This document shows, one piece after another, positions 1-11,904 of a stretch of DNA of 64,000 nt. Position 1 is the stretch's first letter, and every line of letters begins with the position of its first letter. The position numbers and the translations under genes are program-made. The notes under the pieces were generated by a model, which was not told the DNA's origin, did no database searches, and worked only from the letters and a program-made list of their open reading frames with translations. This DNA comes from Symsagittifera roscoffensis (Eukaryota > Xenacoelomorpha > Acoela > Convolutidae): assembly GCF_963678635.1 (NCBI RefSeq), contig NC_087063.1:75599617-75663616 (forward strand), read 5' to 3'.

Positions 1-1020
1 ACCGTGCTCGAGGCATGTTTCGACTGCGCTTGAGGTTTGTTTGAAGCGTGCTGGAGGATTGTTTTGACCGTGCGCGAGGTATGTGAGGTATGTTTGGACC
101 ATGCTCGACGAATTTTTCGACCGTGCTCGACGTACGTTTCTTGTACACAACCTGATCGAGCAACCCGGTTTTATATGGTTACTTCAAATTTCAACCGTGC
201 TCGAGGTATGTTTCGATCATTCTCTAGTTAATTTTTGACCGTCCTCGAGGTTTGTTTTGACCGTATTCGAAGTATGTTTCGGCCTTGGTCGATGTATATT
301 TCCAGAGTGGTCGGGGTATACTTCGACCGTTCTCTAGTTATGCTTCAGCCGTGGTCGAGGGATATTTCGACCGTTGTCGAGGTATTTTGGACCGTGCTCG
401 ATGTATTCATCCATCGTGCTCTAGGTAGTTTTCGACCGTGCTCGGGGCAAGTTTCGACCGTTCTCGAGGTATGTTTCGAACGTGCTCAAGGTGTGTTTCG
501 ACAGTGCTCGAGGTGTTCCGACCGTGGTCGGGATACCTTTCGACCATGCTCGAGATATGCTCCAGCCGTGCTCAAGGTATGTTTCGACCGTTGTCGAGGT
601 AGTTTTTTGACGGTGCTCTAGGTGTGTTTCTACCGTGGTCTGGGTATCTTTCGACCGCGCTCGAGATAAGATTCGACAGTTGTCGAGGTAACTTTTGACT
701 GTGCCCGAAGTACATTTGGACCACGGTCGGAACATGTACTGACCGTCCTGAAAGTATGATTGGAAAGTATGCTTGTTCCGACCGTGGTCGGTGTACGTTT
801 TGACAGTGCTCGAGATATGTTTCAACCGTGCTCAAGGTATGTTTCGACCGTTGTCAAGATTCTTTTTGACCGTGACCGAAATACGTTTTGACCCGTGGTC
901 GAGGTATGTTTCGATCGTGCTCTAGGTATGTTTCGACGGTGGTCAATGTATATTTTGACCGTGCTCGAGGAGTGTTTCGACTGTGCTCGTTTTGTGTTTT
1001 GACCATTTTCGAGGAATTTT
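1..1020. repeat. Degenerate 22-bp tandem satellite (CGTGCTCGAGGTATGTTT type)
   Basis: The first kilobase is built from about 45 imperfect copies of a 22-bp unit with core CGTGCTCGAGGTATGTTTCG. The array is cut by the left window edge and fades out near 1020. Each unit carries two TCGA-like tetramers about 10 and 12 bp apart. The open frames across it on both strands are by-products of a 22-bp period, which returns to frame every 66 bp and gives repeating 22-residue peptides; I do not consider them genes. The unit is clearly related to the arrays at 8.0-9.6 kb and 27.7-28.6 kb. Confidence 0.93.
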
Positions 1021-2208
1021 TGACCAATTTATTATGCTGATTGCAACAAAAACGCGGTAAAAAAGTGAACACTTTTTCTGGAAGATATTCATTTTCACTA
1101 GAAATAGCTTGGATCTATTTAAAATAAATTTGTTTTGCTTCAACTGTCATACAATCAATAATAGTAGATCCCGTTAATGCTGAATACATTGAGTCCTCAT
1201 CCATTTCAAAAGCTTGGTTGGTTAGAGGTAGTAAAATACGTCCTCGAAATTTTTTTAAAATCTATATTTCGCTGCAGAGGTAAAAAAATCCGCATTTATT
1301 GGCTCATCATAATACGTAGTTTTTTTTGAAGACTAGTAAATCAAAAAAAATTGCTTTCAATTACATCGTAGGTCTTGAATTTTGGAGAAATAATCATCTT
1401 TGACACAGCTGCTTTGTTTTTTGAAACATACAGTCAAATTTTGCTTTGTTGAGTAATTGAACTAAGTAAGCACTGTTTCCGATTAGTTTCGAGGTTTGTG
1501 CAGCAACAGTCTTTTCAAAATTCGAGGCTACAATTCTAAGATTGTAGCTCACGAAATCAAAACAGTTATTGACAGGTTTCGCGCGATTATACTTTATGAA
1601 TCAGAAAAACGTACCGACAACGAGTCCATGACCCAAACGCCACTTATTAAAACCGGTAACCAGGAGAATTTTTTCACCAAAATAGCCAACCCAAAGACAA
1701 TGCCAACCAGTAGACGTTACTCCAAAATGTTTCAAGTGTTCACCAAGATGGCTTATATTTAGTGTTGTGTTTGTGAATTTTGGAAACTATTTTTTCAGAT
1801 ACTCTGGAACGGAATATCGACCTATGCAAGACCATAAATTTCACCTTTCGTATGCAATTTTAAAAACTTTTCTTTTGATAGTGTTGAATTTTCAATTCAT
1901 TTCAATTTTCGATTCATCATCATATTCATTTATGGACACGCCAAACGCACATCGTTGTTGTACTGTTGTTTTGGTTGTTTTAGAAAGACCAATCTAAGTC
2001 CCTCATCTCAACAACAAAATAAACTACGAACATAACAAAAAAATCGATAATTATTTTTTGAGAAAATTTATTCATTCAGTGAATGAATTTGTTTTTGAAA
2101 AAATTGTTTGGATAAGTTTTTTTTGAATGAATGATTTGCTTTGTGCAACATACTGACGATGTCCTGGCTTTTTAGTGAAACATATCAGGCCAAAAAAACC
2201 TTGAATTG
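1021..2208. other. AT-rich spacer, no recognised gene
   Basis: AT-rich sequence with many homopolymer runs. A plus-strand open frame at 1496-1762 (88 codons, not starting at ATG) encodes a basic peptide with no family I recognise. I see no RNA gene or repeat array here. Confidence 0.5.
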
Positions 2209-3759
2209 TTATGTTATTACTATTTTAAGAGTTTCTTTTGCTTTTATAATTAGTACCTTATCAGTCAGACAAAAGTATGCTTGATGATAGCAACCCATAA
2301 ACTCCCACACAATGTGACATGATTGACAGCACGCATATGAGAAAAAAACAAAACATGTAATCAGACACGAGGAGTTGGAGGCGTAGTTTTGCTCGGAAAC
2401 GTTGTTCACAAACTCTCTTTCGGCAATTTGAAAACGTTGACTTTCGAGTTTCAGAAATTCATCTTCAGAAATTTGCTTGTATACTTTATATGGGTTTGTA
2501 GTTATACGTCCACCAATTGCATTGAGGTATAACGAATAAGCGTCGTAGCCAACAATTGATTTTACTAGGTTGTTCTCGTTTTCACCAATAAAGTTTTTTT
2601 TGACTTTTTAGTAACGACTAAACACTTCACATGGACCACCAAAAATCTGCTTCCTTACAAGATTTTTCAAACATTTAAAATCTCTTAAATTCGCTTCAAA
2701 TCCAAAACTAGCTTTAACTTGACTGAACGGATGGAAAATTTTGTTCGCTGCACCACTAACAGGCAGTATTTCTTTCAGAAAATCAATTTTTTCAGTTTTG
2801 TAGAACTCGATCTTTTTTGTACCATTTCGTGAAGAGATTGAACATCCAGACAACTGTAGTACTTCAAAATATCTAGCATCGTTTGAAAAGTTTCGCTATG
2901 TCAGACTTCTTTTATTATCTCGTAGTTTCCCTTGCCTCTCTTTAGTCTTCTCGGATTTGGTTCACTATCGCACTTTTTTATGAAGATTTTGAATTTTATT
3001 GTTGAGATTGCTTTGTCCCGCAGTTTACCATATGTGACAGCAAATATTCACATGGGAAACAAAACATAATTGCTGTCACATATGGTTTGAGAAAATGGTC
3101 TAATGAGGTACCTGCCGCTGAAATTTGGCTTTTTATTGTGAAGTATATTTCGACTAAAATAGCCGAACAAAATATAATGCAAACCAGTAGACATTAGTGA
3201 AACCAGCCTCTAGCTAACCATTTTTTTGGAACGGATATAGATTCAAAAAATTCAGCATTGAAAGCAATTTGTTGGTGGTCCGAGTCAAGTGTTTAGTCAA
3301 TACTAGAAGGTCAACGAATCAAATGTTGGTGAAAATGAAAACAATTTTTTCAACTCTGTAGAACTCGATCTTTTTTTGTACCGCTTCGTGAGAAGGTTGA
3401 ACATCCAGACAGTTGTAACACTTCACTATATCTAGCATCGTTTGAAAGTTTTTGCTATGCCATACTTCTTTTATTATCTCGTAGTTTTCCTCGCCTGTCT
3501 TTGATATTCTCAGATTTGGTCCACTATCAGAATTTTTTATGAAGGTTTTGAATTTCATTGTTGAGAATGTTTTGTCCTGCAATTTAGAAAAGAAGGCAGA
3601 GTAGGGAGGTAAGAATGTTTCAGAAAGTTTATCAGAAGATACCAAATATTCATATGGGAAACAAAACCTATTAGCTGTCACATAAAGTTTGAGAAATTGG
3701 TCTAATGAGGTACCTGCCGCTAAAAACTGTCTACTGCTAATAAAACGAAAACAAGGCAA
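2209..3759 (-). pseudogene. Decayed family B DNA polymerase of Maverick/Polinton (or related virus-like) type
   Basis: Read on the minus strand from 3759 down to 2209, three broken frames line up in order with the protein-primed PolB of Maverick/Polinton-like elements. The first (3319-3759) has FPYEYLVSSDKLSET, LPPYSAFFSKL and, near its end, CYNCLDVQP, which resembles the end of the exonuclease region. The second (2608-2853) carries IFGGPCEVFSRY, matching the conserved GGPS-x-F-x-RY block. After a stop at about 2608 the third contains IVGYDAYSLYLNAIGG, equivalent to polymerase motif A (GYDANSLYL), and HIVWEFMGCYHQ, matching the (V/I)EFxGCYWHG block. Motifs B and C (DTD) are absent, so the copy is truncated as well as broken by stops and shifts and cannot be active. 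Family assignment comes from recognised motifs, not a database search. A virus-derived PolB of the same lineage is the main alternative. Confidence 0.75.
2780..3730 (-). repeat. Diverged tandem duplication inside the PolB relic
   Basis: About 350 bp at 2780-3130 recurs at 3340-3730. Shared landmarks include TGTAGAACTCGATCTTTTTT, CTTTTATTATCTCGTAG and AATGAGGTACCTGCCGCT, each in the same order. The right copy keeps an open polymerase frame; the left copy has lost it through stops and shifts. The duplication therefore happened after insertion of the polymerase gene. Confidence 0.85.
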
Positions 3760-4317
3760 TTCTATGAAAAAAAAAATCTATTATTCTTTTTGTTAACAAT
3801 GAGTTTCGCTAAATAATAAAATTTGCTTACAGATTTGAAAAATAAATTTGAATTGTATCCATCCATATTGAAATTACCCACTGCTAACTGATTCATACAA
3901 AAATATAGCTTTTAGATAGTAGATTTTTTTCAAGCTAGGAGCCATTTCATTTAAATGAGCTTCCTGATAATCAATAATGAATGTTAATTGCTCCACAACG
4001 ATCTCAAATTTTTGCGATAAAAAGCTGCGTTTTGTTGTGATAACTCGACTAATGCTTTGAAGAAAGATTTTAAAAAAGTTGATGATCTTTGTTAAAAATG
4101 AATTGAGTAGAATCAGAGGTTGAGAAAAAAAAGTTGTGACGAATAGCAGCAGACACTCATATACGTCGACTTGCGAAACCTTTTTGTAGGCTTAACCGAA
4201 TCGTCAGAACGATCTCGATGTTCGTGTTCGAACAAACAATAGTTCCAAAACTAGATTCAAAATCGAAAGATACAACTGATTAATGAAATCTTATTTTGTA
4301 TGGCATATGTATACCAA

Positions 4318-4551
4318 TTATTTCCATTTCATCAAAGTTTGAAGAAGATGGAATATACTCTCCACCTGGGTAAGTTTTTGTGCCTCATCATTACGTTTTT
4401 TGTAATGGTTTTCAAGATTTTGAAACCTTTTTAAGCAGCTAACGCAGTTAGAACAACAATTTTTGATGAAAAAATGTTTATATTTCTTTTGAGACAAATC
4501 TGACCTCCGACTGGAAGAAAGTTGTTTTAGATATTTTTTTTCTGACTGCAA
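4318..4551 (-). pseudogene. Possible N-terminal zinc-finger remnant of the PolB element
   Basis: A 77-codon minus-strand frame encodes a Lys-rich peptide with NCCSNCVSCLKRFQNLENH. Cys pairs followed by a hydrophobic segment and His resemble the C2HC-like finger often found upstream of the exonuclease domain in Maverick-type PolB proteins. It lies on the correct strand and upstream side of the polymerase fragments, 560 bp away. The similarity is short, so this could be chance. Confidence 0.3.
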
Positions 4552-4689
4552 TAAATCAAGTTTTCAGATAAAAATCCGACAACACTATCATCTTCAATGG
4601 CATGGAGAAAAATTGATCATTCGAAAATTCTCTCTCTGTCCTAAAAATCGGTATGTGTTAAGCCTGGAGAATGTTCTGCGTATCTACGT

Positions 4690-7085
4690 TCCTTGAACAG
4701 AAGAAAACAAAAAATCGTCAGTTTGTTCAACCAGATGCTCAGTTCGATTCAACTGAAAAGCAGCCGGTGCTCTGAACATACACAAATTGTTCTTATAAGG
4801 AACTCCATCATGATTTTTTCAAGTTTCCACACTGCTGAGTTGTGTTTAATACAGAATGGAATGCTATCTTCTTCATTTACTCCAATTCGTTTTTTGAAAA
4901 TATGAGTAGCCACGACAGTTACATTAGTCAAACAATAAAATGTCCGAATTGTAATATCTCTCCGATCAGCAGAATTTTCTATGTCTGTGTTCAACATATC
5001 CTATTTTGGAGATTCAAATGAGTTTTCATTCTCAGTGACTTTGTGTTGTGAACATATTGCTAGGTTTTCACTTAGTAATAATTGTAAAAATTGTAAAATT
5101 CTGTTTCTCAAAAACTTGAAACACTTTTTCAAACAGTTTTTCATAGTTTTCAATTTATTTTTGTAGTAAAAGTAAAAATTAGGCAAAGTGCTGACTGATA
5201 TCGGTTTGGAAAATGACAGTGATCATTTTATTCATGATCTCCTACATGGTTTTTGGCTGATAACTGTACTCCACGAAATTTTTTCAGCCTAATGTCGTCC
5301 ACTTTCGACCCACTAGAAAAGTTAGCACTGGTAATTTTTCGCTTGAAAACCTAATTACAACAGATTTTTAGGCTAGGTTTAAAATGAGATAGTCAGATAC
5401 CATGTGGTCAACAGCGTAAGCTACAGAATTTCTTCAATTCTTTTCTCAAAAAGTAACTTCATTTCCGATCCTCAAGAAGTATCGGAAAGAAAAAAAAATT
5501 GAAGGAATTTGTTTCCACATCAAGGTGATATTTCCTGGAACTTCGAAATACACGCATTTCATTTACAGACGCTGTTCTGATTAAAATGGCCGCTGTTTTT
5601 GTCCTGCGAATGAATACTTTAAGAGCAAAAGCAAGGTTGCACAATTTAAACAACTGAGTGTACAAATGTTTGAAAAAGAAGCTGCAAGACTTGGAGCACT
5701 GTTTTTCAATTGCGTTCAAAGACATCCATCTCAACACACCAGTTTTTTTACATGTCTCGACAGAAAATCAGCAGTACTCGACTAGCTTAAATCATCGAAA
5801 CAAAAGATGTTTGTAGCAAATCGACTAACTGAAACCTGGACAATGTATTATCAATTGCAATGGCGTCGATGAAAATATGCTATCAATATGCAACACGCCG
5901 AAAATTGAACAAGCAAAACTTACCACAAAAAACGTTTGTCAGGCTCAATCAATTTCTAATAATCTGAAAACTTCGGAAAACAGAAACAAAACTGACAGTA
6001 AAGAGAAGTTGATTCAACTGAATCCTTACTCAGTTCTATGAGCTCGAAGTCGTTTTAAGTTAACACCTTGTATGAAAGAAGATGCAATTATTGCAATAAA
6101 ATTACGCACAACAGATTTGTATACATCAAGGCTGAGAGTTTGCTAAGCTTTCATACAGCAACGTTTCTTCCTCATAGTTGTATGATTGGCCTAAAGAGTG
6201 TTCTCTACAAAATTCCAGCAAAAAGTAGCACCTCTGACATCTTCAAATGAAGATACTACAGCAAGATACTTACTACTCTATCATCGCTATATGAGTAGAT
6301 TTCTTTGAACTGGATCAGATTTCTTCATTGAAAAAAAATCCAATTGAGAATGACTACGATATCATCTATAACTCAATAAAAATTGCAGCAGCTCATCTAG
6401 AATCTCTCCCAGATTTGAACACTGATGCCTTTCTCAATGAACTTGCCCATTTTAGAGCAAGAAATGGTTGACCTATAAGAATGTATATTGGCAATGAAAA
6501 GATATTAGTAGGAGCTAGTAATGAACACAAGAGATGCCTCAATAGGCTCAATAAGGTTGAATTGAAATCGAGCTAGCAGACAGGGAAATCGAATAAAAAT
6601 TCAACCTCAAAATGGTGGGGTTTGGAGCGATCCTAATTATACTTGGGTCTGAAATTTTTATGCTGGATTTCTTAATATCCGTCCAACAGAAACGGAAATG
6701 ATGTTAAACTCCAGACCTCTGGCAAATGTTTCTGATACCACAGACAATGAAGATCCACTCATCCCAAAGCCTTTTTCGATCCAACGTCCTGTCAGCAATC
6801 TACCACCCTGAACATTCGACGATCGACTACCCCTGCGCTTCCAAGATTGAACTCAGCACTATTTACTTAAACTAATCTGGAGGAGACTACAAAAAGAATT
6901 TTTACCAACGCTGTTGAAGCAAAATGGAACCTCGCAGAAAAACATCAAAAAGGGGAGATGTAGTCTGTTTCTTGAAAGAACCGAGTGAGGAACATGGTCT
7001 CTGGGACGTGGTTCAGCAGAGCATCGTGGACGCACAAGCGTTTTTTCCTTCAATTCAAAAACTCCTTCGACTGTGAGTGCTCAAC
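4690..7085 (+). pseudogene. Decayed BEL/Pao retrotransposon pol (RT-RNase H-integrase)
   Basis: Fragments of a BEL/Pao polyprotein can be followed on the plus strand across three frames. In order: weak reverse transcriptase traces (FYV...ILF near 4977, ISSILFSKSNFISDP near 5430); the RNase H region SKSKVAQFKQLSVQMFE near 5622, like the family's SKSRVAPLKxLSIPRLE; FVANRLTE near 5812; and the integrase core IAAAHLESLPDLNTDAF followed by LNELAHFRARNG (6380-6470). Next come ETEMMLNSRPL near 6690, IWRRLQKEFLPTL near 6880 and KGDVVCFLKEPSEEHGLW near 6950, which match the C-terminal integrase blocks. The second catalytic Asp (SDNG in active copies) reads IGNE here, and stops and shifts are frequent, so the copy is dead. 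I did not identify LTRs or gag. Confidence 0.8.
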
Positions 7086-7430
7086 TCGGGGCCCAGGAGC
7101 CTCTTACTGAAACTATCTTCGTTTACCTTGGTGTATCTTGAAGTAAGTCAAAATTGATTCAGAAAGTCACTGAAACATGCAGCATACCATTGGGAAGCTT
7201 GAATTATACAATCTTAAAATTAGTTTGACAAGAAAGATTTCTAAAACACATAATTTTTTTGTTCCATGTTTCATAGTCACATAGTTTTTTTCTTTACCCG
7301 GGTAGATGTTCGCGTTAGTGTTCGATGGTTTTTTTTTGTGCTATATGGATTAGGGGTGGCTTTTCAGCTTTCAAATCTGAATAAAATTTGTGTTTTCCTA
7401 AAACATTAAGCTAAAAATTCTTGTTAGCTC

Positions 7431-7802
7431 GCGCCGCCAAAGCCTTTTTTTAATGGCACGGCACAAAAGTTATATAAAACTTTAAATTGAGCCGCGAATC
7501 TTTTCTTAATTTGTGCCAGAAACTTTTTTTAAATTAAAATGGTGGCCTGAATCAAGCAGGTCATCTCTTAAGTCGGTCTGCGAGATTTTTTAAAAGTTGT
7601 TCCGCCAAAGTCTTCTCTTAACCCGCATGACAGTCTTTTTTCAAGTCACACTACCGAAGCCTCATTTAAAGTGACATGGAAAATATCTGATCCTAAGTCG
7701 TGCAGCCAGTCTGTTCTAAAGTCGAGCCAACAGTTTTTTCTTCAGAAGCGCATCCAGAGTTTCTTCTTAAACCACCCCACAAATCTTTTTTGAAGTCGCA
7801 AA
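7431..7802. repeat. Degenerate ~25-28-bp tandem array
   Basis: Roughly fourteen units follow the pattern GCC-x-(A)2-3-G-T/C-C-T-T-T-T-x-TTAAG-T-C-G, for example CCGCCAAAGTCTTCTCTTAA and AGCCAACAGTTTTTTCTTC. Unit length drifts between 24 and 34 bp and identity is low. No coding potential. Confidence 0.6.
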
Positions 7803-8009
7803 TGAAAAATTGGCATGTTTCGACTTTCTCGGCCAAATAAAAAAGTGCTAGACAAGTTCAGATATGTTTCTAGAATTCAAAATCAGTCAAATCGTTCAGA
7901 TGGGGAGGCAGTTTCTCTTGCGTCTTTGTAAAATTTTTTCCCTCTTTTTAAGTTTTTTTTGGTATAGTCAATTTAAGGAAATGGTATCAAAATTGTCAAA
8001 AAAATCAGC

Positions 8010-9610
8010 TCAACCTATGTTTTGACTGTTCTCGGCCTATATTTCGACTGTGCTCGGCCAATGTTTCAACTGTGCTCAAATAATGTTCCGACTGTGCTCG
8101 CCCTATATTTTGACTGTGCTCGACTTATGTTCAGGCTGTGCTCGAAATATGTTTCGACCATGCTCGACCTATGCTTCGACTGTGCTCTCAACCTAGGTTT
8201 CGACTGAGAACGACTGTACTCGACCTATGTTTCAATTGTGCTCGACCTATGTTTCCACTGTGCTCGACCTATGTTTCGACTGTGCTCAACCTATGTTTTA
8301 AATGTGCTCGACCTAGGTTTCAACTGTGCTCAACCTATGTTTTGACTGTGCTCGACTTATGTTCAGGCTGTGCTCGACCTATGTTTCGACTGTGCTCGAC
8401 ATATGCTTCGACTGTGGTCAAACTAGGTTTCGACTGTGCTCAACCTAAGTTTCAATTGTGCTCGACCTATCTTTCCACTGTGCTCGACCTATGTTTCGAC
8501 TGTGCTCGACCTATGCTTCGACTGTGCTCAAACTAGCTTTCGACTGTGCTCAACCTAAGTTTCAATTGTGCTCGACCTATCTTTCCACTGTGCTTGACCT
8601 ATGTTTCGACTGTGCTCGACCTATGCTTCGACTGTGCTCAAACTAGCTTTCGACTGTGCTCAACCTAAGTTTCAATTGTGCTCGACCTATCTTTCCACTG
8701 TGCTTGACCTATGTTTCGACTGTGCTCGACCTATGCTTCGACTGTGGTCAAACTAGGTTTCGACTCTGCTCAACCTAAGTTTCAATTGTGCTCGACCTAT
8801 CTTTCCACTGTACTCGACCTATGTTTCGACTGTGCTCGACCTATGCTTCGACTGTGGTCAAACTAGGTTTCGACTGTGCTCAACCTAAGTTTCAATTGTG
8901 CTCGACCTATCTTTCCACTGTGCTCGACCTATGTTTCGATTGTGCTCGACCTATGCTTGGACTGTGGTCAAACTAGGTTTCGACTGTGCTCAACCTAAGT
9001 TTCAATTGTGCTCGACCTATCTTTCCACTGTGCTCGACCTATGTTTCGATTGTGCTCGACCTATGCTTCGACTGTGCTCAAACTAGGTTTCGACTGTGCT
9101 CGACCTAAGTTTCAATTGTGCTCGACCTATCTTTCCACTGTGCTCGACCTATGTTTCGATTGTGCTCGACCTATGCTTCGACTGTGCTCAAACTAGGTTT
9201 CGACTGTGCTCAACCTAAGTTTCAATTGTGCTCGACCTATCTTTCCACTGTGCTCGACCTATGTTTCGATTGTGCTCGACCTATGCTTCGACTGTGCTCA
9301 AACTAGGTTTCGACTGTGCTCAACCTAAGTTTCAATTGTGCTCGACCTATCTTTCCACTGTACTCGACCTATGTTTCGGCTGTGCTCGACCTATGCTTCG
9401 ACTCTGCTTAACCTTTGTTTCAACTGCGCTCGACGTATGTACATATGCTCGAGTTTCTCGGCCGAAATTGGGTATGTTTCGACTGTTTTCGGTACCTATG
9501 CTTCGATTTTGCTCGAGCAATGTTTTGACTTTCTGAAACTAAACTAGATACGTTTTGATTTGACTGTGCTTGGACTTTATTTTGATTTTCTCGACTTTCT
9601 CGACTATCAA
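8010..9610. repeat. 22-bp satellite with 110-bp (5 x 22) higher-order repeat
   Basis: Core unit TGTGCTCGACCTATGTTTCG, 22 bp long. From about 8400 to 9400 the array is organised into 110-bp blocks of five distinguishable units: one reads GACCTATGCTTCG, one CAAACTAGGTTTCG, one CAACCTAAGTTTC, one GACCTATCTTTCC and one GACCTATGTTTCG. The same landmark recurs at 8458, 8788, 8898, 9008, 9118, 9228 and 9338, that is at multiples of 110. Neighbouring 110-bp blocks are nearly identical, which points to recent block-wise amplification. Overlapping open frames are artefacts of the periodicity. Confidence 0.95.
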
Positions 9611-10154
9611 ACAAATTTTATGCTTTTCAGTTAGATTTTTTTTATGATGCTTTGTTTGAACATAAACGATAAAAATCAGTAAAAAAACAAAATTCCTATA
9701 TCGAAAATTAATTTTTTTAAGTTGCATCTTCAAATTTGAGTTTTGTTTTGTCCACAAATCTGGACTAAAACTGTTGATCTGAAAACTGATATGATAGATA
9801 TCACTTTTTTTGCATATGATTCATTAAATTTTGAAAGAAAAATGAGGCTGTGCTCGCCCTATGTTTTGACTGTTTTTCGAGTTTCTCAATCTATTTATGA
9901 CTTTTTTGGATGAAATTGGGTGTTTTTGAATCTCTCGACTAAAATCGGGTATTTTCCACGTTGTGCTTTACTTAAAACTGCTTTGCGACCACCAAGTTTT
10001 AGTCGCGAAACTGCACTTGCTCGAAATTCAAGTCCAAACATAAGTCGAACACCCTGATCCGGGGACGAAACGACAAAATTTTGGCTGTTACATTTAAGAA
10101 AATACTCTATTTTTTTCAGTTGAAAATACTCTGCTCGCTATGTTTTTTTTTCAG

Positions 10155-10321
10155 TTGCGTCGATCGTAAAATGCCAAAATTTACGGTGGCTGGATTGCCA
10201 AACCTCGACCAGGCGGACTTCGACCAGAACATTTTTTCCCTGATTTTTCTACTTATAGCTTTGTTTGATGAGCAATTTCGTTGTATGTACCTAATACCGG
10301 TCTACAATAGCAAAAACGTCG
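10155..10321 (+). CDS. Candidate first exon of an unassigned membrane protein
   Basis: A run of T ending in TTTTTTTTTCAG (acceptor-like) precedes an open stretch that ends at a strong donor-like GTATGTGAG at 10322. An ATG at 10171 would encode about 50 residues: a short polar N-terminus (MPKFTVAGLPNLDQADFDQ) then a hydrophobic segment (FSLIFLLIALF). This resembles the N-terminus of a type II membrane protein, like the sulfotransferase exon at 13507, but the sequence is not recognisably the same. No downstream exon was found. It could equally be a chance frame. Confidence 0.25.
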
Positions 10322-11162
10322 GTATGTGAGAGCACTCGTTGCTAAGCACATTAAACTATTTTTAAGAGTTATCAATTGCAAGACCAAAACCGCAGCACAT
10401 TTTTTGAAGCTGGTCAAAACTTTACATAGTTCGGTTTTCTGCTGGCCTAAATTATGGAAACTAAATTTGAAAAACAAAACTTTAGGAAGAAAAAACATTC
10501 CGTTTTTTTCATGTATAGTAATCCATTGAAAATAGTTTTATCCATAAACCAACGAATCAGTTTCCAAACGTATTGAAAATTTTAAAGCAAAAAAATGTGT
10601 CATTGCGTTTCGAATTATCAACAAAAAAACAAAATCTGCTTTTCTTGACACCAGGTAATAGATTAAAAGCACAAACGAAAACTAGGAAAATTTTTCAAGA
10701 CAAATTTCGCTTTGCTTTTCAAAAAAGGATACAAAAAATGTAAATTCGAATTTTCGAAAACATTTTTTATCGTCTCTGACAAAAAAACGAGTCAAGCAAA
10801 TTTTTTTACCTTTTGTCGTCTTTTTTTTTTGAAAAATCAGTAAAAAATTTTTAATCTTTTTTTTGGGTAGCGAATAATTCTCGATTTTTTTTTTGCCCTT
10901 CAATGAAATTTTTTTTGGCTTACTATGCTTTTTGCAAACATTGATATCATTCCAGTTCTAGATGAGGAAAAATTTTTTCGTTTTTTTTATAATTATGAAA
11001 ACTCGTTTTTTTGCCAAAACCTTATAAAAACGTTTTAAAAAACTAATAAACTATTTCTGTGAATACCAATGAGTTTGCACGTCAGCTAGTTTTGTTCTAC
11101 ACTTATTCCATTTAAAAAAAAAACTTTTTTCAGCTGCGATGAAAATGGTTAAGACTGCCTTA

Positions 11163-11332
11163 AGAGGCCAAACTGTGCACTGGTTAGGCGCACAATTTTG
11201 TGTCTGCATGTTCCTGGATTAATGAGACAAATTTTCCGAAACAAAACGATTCCGAACATAGAAAGAACCAAAGGGTGCGTCCTTCCTATAGAAGCCGCGT
11301 ACAGTTCACAAAAAAAATACAGTGTGGTCTCG
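11163..11332. mobile_element. Small MITE, copy 1 (AGAGGCCAAACTGTG terminus)
   Basis: The element starts AGAGGCCAAACTGTGCAC after TA and ends CAGTGTGGTCTCG. It is the diverged counterpart of copy 2 at 12777 and lies at the equivalent place in the duplication, so it inserted before the duplication. It has no coding capacity. Confidence 0.6.
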
Positions 11333-11904
11333 CAATGTGATGACTCTGAGAAGTCATAGTTTGATTGGAATACTTGGCGTACAAATAATTGGTTTTCAAT
11401 CACGCTTGGCGTACAAATAATTGGTTTTCAATCACGATCCGTCATAAAGTTAAAAATGAACGCTCCTTTACGCCTATCCTGTCGCTTTTTTGCTTAAAGT
11501 AATGAAAAACCACTCAGGCCTGCCAATGTTCTTTGTATCACTTGAAACTCAATTGTCTCTTGAGTTTAGCTCGGTTGTACTGTTGTAACTGTTGTTAATA
11601 GAAATTTACTTTTTGAATTTCAAAAGAGTTTCTGTGAAATTTTACTTATGTTGCCAAGCTATACTGAAGTTTCCACTATAAACTTCAATTAATTTTATGG
11701 TTCCATTTTGCCCTAACTGTAAAAAAAAGAATTATTTTCATAATAAATATTTTTGATTTAATTTTGTTTTTGTATTTCTCATTTCGACATGTTTAAGAGT
11801 TGTTATAGTTATTTTATTGTATTTATTTATTTTGTCTTGAAATTCATTCAAAATATAAATCGTTAGACATTAACAACAAAATTGAAGCGCTAAAATATGC
11901 ACGA

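Larger units (their letters stand above)
7296..10066. mobile_element. Probable non-autonomous element with CCGGG termini carrying two tandem arrays
   Basis: The left end ACCCGGGTAGATGTTCG (7296) and the right end GAACACCCTGATCCGGGGAC (10042-10061) are imperfect inverted copies of the terminus seen clearly at 27206-27464. Between them lie a degenerate ~27-bp array, a 22-bp array and AT-rich filler. There is no transposase frame. The boundary call is an inference from terminus similarity; no target-site duplication could be assigned. Confidence 0.45.

Noticed and set aside
1-1020. CRISPR-like look of regularly spaced repeats
   Set aside because: Units are contiguous 22-mers without unique spacers, in clearly eukaryotic DNA without cas genes.
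8022-9547. Series of overlapping ~62-codon frames with Cys/Arg-rich repeats
   Set aside because: They result from the 22-bp satellite with 110-bp blocks; frame cycles every 66 bp and no start, splice or conservation signal supports translation.
11149-11403. 84-codon minus-strand frame
   Set aside because: It overlaps MITE copy 1 and is not conserved in the duplicate at 12.7-13.0 kb.
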